This document shows, in pieces, positions 58,762 through 64,000 of a DNA stretch of 64,000 nucleotides. The notes beneath the pieces are model-generated. The model ran no database searches and was not told the DNA's origin. It saw nothing but the letters and a program-made list of their open reading frames with translations. Position 1 is the stretch's first letter. Every line of letters starts with the position of its first letter. The stretch is from Corallococcus sp. EGB (lineage in GTDB: Bacteria > Myxococcota > Myxococcia > Myxococcales > Myxococcaceae): positions 6,297,356-6,361,355 of the forward strand of contig NZ_CP079946.1 in NCBI RefSeq assembly GCF_019968905.1, in the 5' to 3' direction. The position numbers and the translations under genes were made by a program.

Positions 58762-60930
58762 CTAGTTCTTGCGTGAGCGCGAACGGGCCGCGGGCTTCGC
58801 CGCCCCAGAGGAGCCGCCAGACGCACCGCCACCCGACGAGGACGGACGGCCGCGCCCCCTTCCCTTCCTGGGCGTGGTGCCGGGCTGATCCGCCGCCTTC
58901 GCCGGCGCGCGCAGGAGCGAGCGCGAGGCGGGCTTGAGCCCCAGGTCCATGTCCTTGAGCAGCTGGACGCGGTCGCGGTACTCGGCGGCCTTCTCGAACT
59001 GCATCTCGTCCGCGGCCTTGAGCATGTCGGCGGTGAACTCCTCGATGAGGCGCTTGATCTCCTTGGGCTCCAGGAGGTCGTTCTCGCCCTCCGCCGCCAT
59101 GGGCAGCGCGCTCGCGCCCGCGTCGTAGTCCGGGATGTTCTCCGTGAAGTCGGAGATGTTGCTCTTCACCGTGCGCGGCGTGATGCCGTGCTCCAGGTTG
59201 TACGCGCGCTGGATGTCGCGGCGGCGCGCCGTCTCATCCATGGCGCGCTTCATGGAGTCGGTCACCTGATCCGAATACATGATGACGCGCCCGTTCACGT
59301 TGCGCGCCGCGCGGCCAATGGTCTGGATGAGCGACACGTGGCTGCGCAGGAAGCCTTCCTTGTCCGCGTCCAGGATGGCCACGAGCGACACCTCGGGGAT
59401 GTCCAGGCCCTCGCGCAAGAGGTTGATGCCCACGAGCACGTCGAACTCGCCCCGGCGCAGGTCGCGGATGATGGCCATGCGCTGGATGGCGTCGATGTCC
59501 GAGTGCAGGTAGCGCACCTTCACGCCCACGTCGCTGTAGTACTCGGTGAGGTCCTCCGCCATGCGCTTGGTGAGCGTCGTCACCAGGACGCGCTCGTTGC
59601 GCGACACGCGCACGCGGACCTCCTCCAGCAGGTCATCCACCTGGTTGCCGGCGGGGCGCGTCTCCACCTCGGGGTCGGTGAGGCCGGTGGGGCGGATGAT
59701 CTGCTCCACCACCACGCCCTTGGACTTCTGCAGCTCGTACTCGGCGGGGGTGGCGGAGACGAAGACGACCTGGGGGACCATCTCCTCGAACTCAACGAAC
59801 TTCAGCGGCCGGTTGTCCAGCGCGCTGGGCATACGGAAGCCGAAGTTGACCAGCGTCTCCTTGCGCGCGCGGTCGCCGCGGTACATGGCGCCAATCTGGG
59901 ACACCGTCTGGTGGCTCTCATCGATGAGGACCAGCAGGTCGCGCGGGAAGTAGTCGATGAGGCACGGGGCGGGCTCCCCCGGCCTGCGCCCGGTGAAGTG
60001 GCGCGAGTAGTTCTCGATGCCATTGCAGTAGCCGACCTGTTCAATCATCTCCAGGTCGAACATGGTGCGCTGCTCCAGCCGCTGCGCCTCCAACAGCTTG
60101 CCCTCCGCCTTGAACTTCTGGAGCTGCTCGGCCAGCTCCTCGCGGATGGTGCGCATGGCGTTCTGGCGCGCGTCCGCGCCGGCGACGTAGTGGCTGGCGG
60201 GGAAGATGACGATCTTCTCCAACTGGCCCAGGGTCTGGCCGCGCAGCGGGTCGAACTCGGTGATGCGCTCCACCTCGTCGCCGAAGAAGCTGACGCGCAC
60301 GGCGCGCTCCTCCTCGTACGCGGGGAACACCTCCACGGTGTCGCCGCGGGCGCGGAAGGTGCCGCGGTGGAAGTCCAGGTCGTTGCGCTCGTACTGGGCC
60401 TCCACCAGCTTGCGCATGAAGCCGTCGCGGCCCATGTCCTCGCCCACGGTGGCGCGGATGGCCAGGTCCACGTAGCTGCGCGCGGCGCCCAGGCCGTAGA
60501 TGCAGGACACGCTGGCCACGATGATGACGTCGTTGCGGGTGCGCAGGCTGTGCGTCGCCGAGTGGCGCATCCGTTCGATGTTGTCGTTGATGGACGAGTC
60601 CTTCTCGATGAAGGTGTCCGTCGACGGGACGTAGGCCTCGGGCTGGTAGTAGTCGTAGTACGAGACGAAGTACTCGACGGCGTTGTTCGGGAAGAGCGCC
60701 TTGAACTCGCCGTACAGCTGCGCCGCCAGCGTCTTGTTGTGCGCGATGACCAGCGCGGGGCGTTTCACGTTGGCGATGAGGTTCGCCATGGTGAACGTCT
60801 TCCCGGAACCGGTGACGCCCAGGAGGGTCTGATAGCGGTCGCCGCGAAGCAGGCCCTCGGTCAACTCCCCGATGGCCCTGGGTTGATCGCCCTGCGGCTT
60901 GTGCTCACTGACGATTTCGAACTCCGGCAT
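58762..60930 (-). CDS. uvrB: Excinuclease ABC subunit B with basic AT-hook-like tail
   Basis: 722 residues from ATG 60930; ATG 60948 (MLDLSP) is also possible. Helicase motifs are intact: [12 protein letters not shown] (Walker A), the beta-hairpin [12 protein letters not shown] that inserts between strands, IDESH (motif II) and QTIGRAARN (motif VI). A UVR domain ([17 protein letters not shown]) contacts UvrC. The protein is about 50 residues longer than most UvrB: the tail has RKGRGRGRP, then Gly/Ser-rich sequence and SRSRKN, containing an AT-hook-like GRGRP. It damages-verifies DNA in nucleotide excision repair. First of the uvrB-uvrC pair. Confidence 0.97.
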   Translation of the reverse strand: MPEFEIVSEHKPQGDQPRAIGELTEGLLRGDRYQTLLGVTGSGKTFTMANLIANVKRPALVIAHNKTLAAQLYGEFKALFPNNAVEYFVSYYDYYQPEAYVPSTDTFIEKDSSINDNIERMRHSATHSLRTRNDVIIVASVSCIYGLGAARSYVDLAIRATVGEDMGRDGFMRKLVEAQYERNDLDFHRGTFRARGDTVEVFPAYEEERAVRVSFFGDEVERITEFDPLRGQTLGQLEKIVIFPASHYVAGADARQNAMRTIREELAEQLQKFKAEGKLLEAQRLEQRTMFDLEMIEQVGYCNGIENYSRHFTGRRPGEPAPCLIDYFPRDLLVLIDESHQTVSQIGAMYRGDRARKETLVNFGFRMPSALDNRPLKFVEFEEMVPQVVFVSATPAEYELQKSKGVVVEQIIRPTGLTDPEVETRPAGNQVDDLLEEVRVRVSRNERVLVTTLTKRMAEDLTEYYSDVGVKVRYLHSDIDAIQRMAIIRDLRRGEFDVLVGINLLREGLDIPEVSLVAILDADKEGFLRSHVSLIQTIGRAARNVNGRVIMYSDQVTDSMKRAMDETARRRDIQRAYNLEHGITPRTVKSNISDFTENIPDYDAGASALPMAAEGENDLLEPKEIKRLIEEFTADMLKAADEMQFEKAAEYRDRVQLLKDMDLGLKPASRSLLRAPAKAADQPGTTPRKGRGRGRPSSSGGGASGGSSGAAKPAARSRSRKN

Positions 60931-60982
60931 AGGGGACAGATCTAACATCCCCGCTGCCTGTGTACTGAACCTTCGTGCATGT

Positions 60983-61000
60983 CCGTCCAACAAAGGACGG
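60983..61000. terminator. Short hairpin between the M28 gene and uvrB
   Basis: A 6-bp stem (60983-60988 with 60995-61000) and 6-base loop lie ten bases beyond the M28 stop on the minus strand. There is no T tract; a weak terminator at best. Confidence 0.3.
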
Positions 61001-61009
61001 GAGGCCCAC

Positions 61010-62686
61010 CTACTTCGCGGCCGGGGCCTTCAGCGCCTCCAGGGACTTCAGCCGAGCGGCCTCGAACTCGTCCCCCTTGTTCCACACGGGCATCTCCTGG
61101 GCCTTCGCCACCTGGGCCCCCACCAGGAAGAACAGCTGCGTGTCCTCCACGGCGCCGGACAGATCCCAGTCCGGGCGGATCTCGTCGGAGGGCTGGTGGT
61201 AGTGCTTCGCCTCCCACTGGCCGCGCTGCTGCTTGCCCCAGCCCTCGGGCCGGCCGATGAAGTCCATGCCGCTGCCGAAGTAGGCGGACGGGATGCCCTG
61301 CCGCGCGAAGTTGAATTGATCCGAGCGGTAGAAGAACCCGCGGTCGGAGAGCTGATCCGCCTTCACCGTGCGCCCTTGCGTCTTCGCCATGGCGGTGACG
61401 AAGGTGTCCAGGGAGGACTTGCCCAGCCCGATGACGGTGATGTCGCGGGTGCGGCCCAGCACGTTGCCGCCGTCCACGTTGATGTCCGCGGCGATGCGGC
61501 CCGGCGGCACCGGCGGATGCGCCGCCAGGTACGCGGAGCCCAGCAGGCCGTACTCCTCCGCGGCCACCGCGGCGAAGAGGATGGAGCGGCGCGGCGGCGT
61601 GGGCAGCGAGGTGAAGGCGCGGGCCACGGACAGCATCGCGGCCACGCCCGCCGCGTTGTCCAGCGCGCCGTTGTAGATGACGTCCTCTCCGGGCTTGCCG
61701 TCGTCCTTCTTGCCCAGGTGATCATGGTGCGCGCTGTAGAGCACCACCTCCTTCGCCAGCAGGGGGTCGCTGCCGGGCAGCAGCCCCAGCACGTTCGCCG
61801 TGGGCCGGCGGCGCACCTCGTTGGTGAGGTTCAGGGACACCGTCACGCCCAGCGGCACCGGACGGAAGTCCCGCTTCTGGGCGGCGGCGCGCAGCGCGTC
61901 CAGGTCCTGCCCCGCGAGCTTCAGCACCTGCTTCGTGGCGTCCTCGGTGGTCCAGGCCTTCACCTGGAGGCGGGGCGCGTCACTGGCGGGCAGTTCGAAC
62001 TGCTCGCCGGTCCACGACGTGCGCACCACCTGCCACGGGTAGCCCGCGCTGGGCGTGGTGTGGATGATGATGGCGCCCGCCGCGCCCGTCTTCGCCGCCT
62101 GCTCGTACTTGTAATCCCAGCGGCCGTACCAGAGGCGCGTCTTGCCCGCGAAGAGGCGCGGATCATCCTCCGGATCATTGTTGAGGATGATCAGCGTCTT
62201 GCCCTTCAGGTCCGCGCCCTTGAAGTCGTCCCACTGGTACTCCGGCGCGACGATGCCGTAGCCCACGAACACCAGCTCGGACGCGTCCAGCTTCGCCTCC
62301 GGCGCCTGCACCCCGGACACGGCGATGAAGTCCTCGCGCGGCTGGAGCTCCACGCGGCCGGCCTTTGACTGGAAGGTCATGGTGCCGGGGCGGCTGTGGA
62401 TGCCCATCAGGTCGAAGCGCTGGAGGTAGCTGCCATCCTCCGCCCCCGGCTTGAGGCCCAGACCCTCGAACTGCGTGGCGATGTACTCCTGCGCCAGCGC
62501 GTCGCCGCGCGTGCCGGGGCCGCGGCCCTCCAGCAGGTCGCTCGCGAGGAAGCGCACGTGCGCGCGCAGGAGGTCCGCGGTGATGGCCTGTTCGGCCGTC
62601 TTCTCCTGCGGCGTGACGGTGAAGGCGCCCGCGGCGAGCGCGGACACCGAGCACAGCGAAACGAACAACGCGGGGAGGAGCCTCAT
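61010..62686 (-). CDS. Exported M28-family zinc aminopeptidase-like protein
   Basis: 558 residues from ATG 62686 (signal peptide [18 protein letters not shown]); ATG 62704 is an alternative. A PA-type insert (about 110-260, [18 protein letters not shown]) is followed by the M28 metal sites: [19 protein letters not shown] (bridging Asp), [10 protein letters not shown] (catalytic and metal Glu), ADINVDGGN, and the final His in HQPSDEI. Two zinc ions should bind. It probably trims peptides in the periplasm or outside the cell. Its gene follows cysS on the same strand with a 46-base gap. Confidence 0.92.
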   Translation of the reverse strand: MRLLPALFVSLCSVSALAAGAFTVTPQEKTAEQAITADLLRAHVRFLASDLLEGRGPGTRGDALAQEYIATQFEGLGLKPGAEDGSYLQRFDLMGIHSRPGTMTFQSKAGRVELQPREDFIAVSGVQAPEAKLDASELVFVGYGIVAPEYQWDDFKGADLKGKTLIILNNDPEDDPRLFAGKTRLWYGRWDYKYEQAAKTGAAGAIIIHTTPSAGYPWQVVRTSWTGEQFELPASDAPRLQVKAWTTEDATKQVLKLAGQDLDALRAAAQKRDFRPVPLGVTVSLNLTNEVRRRPTANVLGLLPGSDPLLAKEVVLYSAHHDHLGKKDDGKPGEDVIYNGALDNAAGVAAMLSVARAFTSLPTPPRRSILFAAVAAEEYGLLGSAYLAAHPPVPPGRIAADINVDGGNVLGRTRDITVIGLGKSSLDTFVTAMAKTQGRTVKADQLSDRGFFYRSDQFNFARQGIPSAYFGSGMDFIGRPEGWGKQQRGQWEAKHYHQPSDEIRPDWDLSGAVEDTQLFFLVGAQVAKAQEMPVWNKGDEFEAARLKSLEALKAPAAK

Positions 62687-62732
62687 GGGCCTGGTGCGTA
62701 GCATGGCCGCACGGGCGCCCCCCAGCGGGTTT

Positions 62733-64000
62733 TCAGGGTGCTGTCGCCGCCACCTTCCAGGAGGTGCCAGCAGGCGTGTCCATGATGTCCACGCCCAGGG
62801 CCTTGAGGGCCCCGCGCACCTGGTCCGCCTTGGCGAAGTCCTTCGCGGCGCGCGCGGCGGTCCGCTCGGCGAGCAGCCGCTCCACCTCCGCCACGTCGAT
62901 GCCGCGCTCGCGCACCGCCCGGTCCCGGCGGCGCAGCAGCCACTCGCCCGGGGCGTCCTCGAAGAGGCCGAGGACGCGGGAGGCCTCACGCACCTGTTCA
63001 CGCAGCGCCTGGAGCGTGCGGCCCACCAGCGGCTTGTCCTTCACGGGCGGCTTGTCGGTGAGCTCGTTCATCAAGCCGAAGAGCCCCGACAGCGCGCCCA
63101 GCGCGTCCGCGGTGTTGAAGTCGTCGTCCATGGCGGACTCGAACTCCGCGAGGAAGCGCGCGGGGTCGCCGTGCAGCGGGCCCTTGCCGAAGTCCTTCCC
63201 CGCCACGCGCTCGTCCACCTTGCGCAGTGTTTCGTAGAAGTACTCCATGCGCCCTTCCGCGTCCTGGAGCGCCTTGTCCGTGAAGTTGATGGGGTGGCGG
63301 TAGTGCGTGGAGAGGAAGAAGAAGCGCAGGGCCTCCGGGTCCACCTTGGCGAGCGCGTCGCGCAGGCGCACCACGTTGCCCAGCGACTTGGACATCTTCG
63401 CGCCTTCCAGGTCCAGGAAGCCGCAGTGCATCCAGTACTTCGCCATCGTCTGGCCGGTGGCGGACTCGCTCTGGGCGATCTCGTTCTCGTGGTGGGGGAA
63501 GATGAGGTCCAGCGCCCCGCCGTGGATGTCGAAGGTGCGGCCCAGGAACTTCTCGCTCATCGCGGAGCACTCGATGTGCCAGCCCGGACGGCCCTTTCCC
63601 CACGGGCTGTCCCACGAGGGCTCTCCCGGCTTCGCCGCCTTCCACAGCGCGAAGTCCAGCGGCTGGCGCTTGAGGTCGCCGGGCTGCACGCGCTCGCCCT
63701 GGCACAGGTCCTCCAGGTTGCGCTTGGACAGCTTCGCGTAGTCGTCGTCCTTGTCGACGGCGAAGTACACGTCGCCCTTCGCTTCGTACGCATAGCCCTT
63801 GTCCACGAGCGTCTGGATGAGGGCGACGATCTCCGGAATCGTCTCGCTCACGCGCGGGGACACGTCCGGTTCGCGCAGGTGCAGCGCGCGCACGTCCTCC
63901 CGGAAGATCTCCACGAAGCGCGAGGCGAGCGCCACGGGCTCCTCGCCCGTCTCGTGCGCGGCCTTGATGATCTTGTCGTCGACGTCCGTGTAGTTGCGCA
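62733..64000 (-). CDS. cysS: Cysteinyl-tRNA synthetase, partial (N-terminus outside window)
   Basis: The C-terminal 422 residues of CysRS; the HIGH motif lies beyond the right edge. The visible part begins RNYTDVDDKIIKAAHE and has the zinc-site GWHIECSAM, IHGGALDLIFPHHENEIAQSE, and KMSKSLGN. The helical DALR-like domain and the C-terminal anticodon domain are complete. Class I synthetase that charges tRNA-Cys in the cytoplasm. The ATG-led frame at 63935 is internal, not the start. Confidence 0.96.
   Translation of the reverse strand, partial: RNYTDVDDKIIKAAHETGEEPVALASRFVEIFREDVRALHLREPDVSPRVSETIPEIVALIQTLVDKGYAYEAKGDVYFAVDKDDDYAKLSKRNLEDLCQGERVQPGDLKRQPLDFALWKAAKPGEPSWDSPWGKGRPGWHIECSAMSEKFLGRTFDIHGGALDLIFPHHENEIAQSESATGQTMAKYWMHCGFLDLEGAKMSKSLGNVVRLRDALAKVDPEALRFFFLSTHYRHPINFTDKALQDAEGRMEYFYETLRKVDERVAGKDFGKGPLHGDPARFLAEFESAMDDDFNTADALGALSGLFGLMNELTDKPPVKDKPLVGRTLQALREQVREASRVLGLFEDAPGEWLLRRRDRAVRERGIDVAEVERLLAERTAARAAKDFAKADQVRGALKALGVDIMDTPAGTSWKVAATAP

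Noticed and set aside
1-64000. CRISPR arrays, insertion sequences, prophage or rRNA genes
   Set aside because: I saw no evenly spaced direct repeats, transposase motifs, phage structural genes or conserved rRNA segments.

Overview
The window is very GC-rich chromosomal DNA with strongly biased third codon positions and many GTG/TTG starts. Four proteins end in a MYXO-CTERM-type tail (Cys motif, one hydrophobic helix, Arg cluster). With chemosensory genes, a eukaryote-like Ser/Thr kinase and many two-component and lipoprotein genes, this points to a myxobacterium, most likely Myxococcaceae (Myxococcus/Corallococcus type). I see no insertion sequence, prophage, CRISPR array or rRNA; the region looks like ordinary chromosome mixing housekeeping operons with lineage-specific envelope genes.

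Layout. 1-3.2 kb: end of a Che cluster (CheR, CheW) divergent from a membrane Ser/Thr kinase with PEGA and TonB-C-like domains. 3.2-6.4 kb: a minus-strand run of a small exported protein, two tandem MYXO-CTERM metalloproteases and a HAD phosphatase. 6.4-8.7 kb: gltX, a small exported protein, then tRNA-Gln and tRNA-Glu with a strong terminator. 8.7-12.4 kb: a REC protein, a REC-histidine kinase and small proteins. 12.4-16.2 kb: pdhA-pdhB-pdhC. 16.3-21 kb: a HAD protein, a membrane protein, an MFS organophosphate-type transporter and a Nudix hydrolase. 21.2-27.2 kb: a three-gene envelope operon (5'-nucleotidase lipoprotein, large lipoprotein, outer-membrane barrel). 27.2-30.9 kb: a GspE/PilB-type ATPase translationally coupled to a MYXO-CTERM protein whose metalloprotease site is broken.

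30.9-35.2 kb: haem genes hemA-hemC-hemD behind a CcsA/HemX-like membrane protein. 35.4-36.5 kb: thioredoxin, a structured low-GC leader and a small AT-hook/Cys-His protein. 36.5-41.7 kb: mreC-mreD-mrdA-rodA followed closely by a PilZ gene. 42-46.2 kb: a PpiD/SurA-like chaperone, a GAF-GGDEF protein, maf, a YggS-family gene and a zinc-ribbon protein. 46.5-50.1 kb: DUF3108-DUF4091-DUF3108 operon. 50.1-54.1 kb: an outer-membrane barrel, imelysin lipoprotein and di-haem lipoprotein preceded by a promoter with a dyad over its -35, probably metal-regulated. 54.1-56.7 kb: small genes, a low-complexity exported protein and DUF507. 56.8-61 kb: uvrB-uvrC. 61-64 kb: an exported M28 peptidase and the C-terminal part of cysS.

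The most unusual items are the MYXO-CTERM pseudo-protease/secretion ATPase pair, the dyad-controlled imelysin operon, the palindromic leader of the AT-hook gene, the PilZ gene inside the elongasome operon, the DUF3108/DUF4091 operon and the nucleotidase/lipoprotein/barrel trio. All coordinates, motif positions and start choices were read by eye; no database search was possible.
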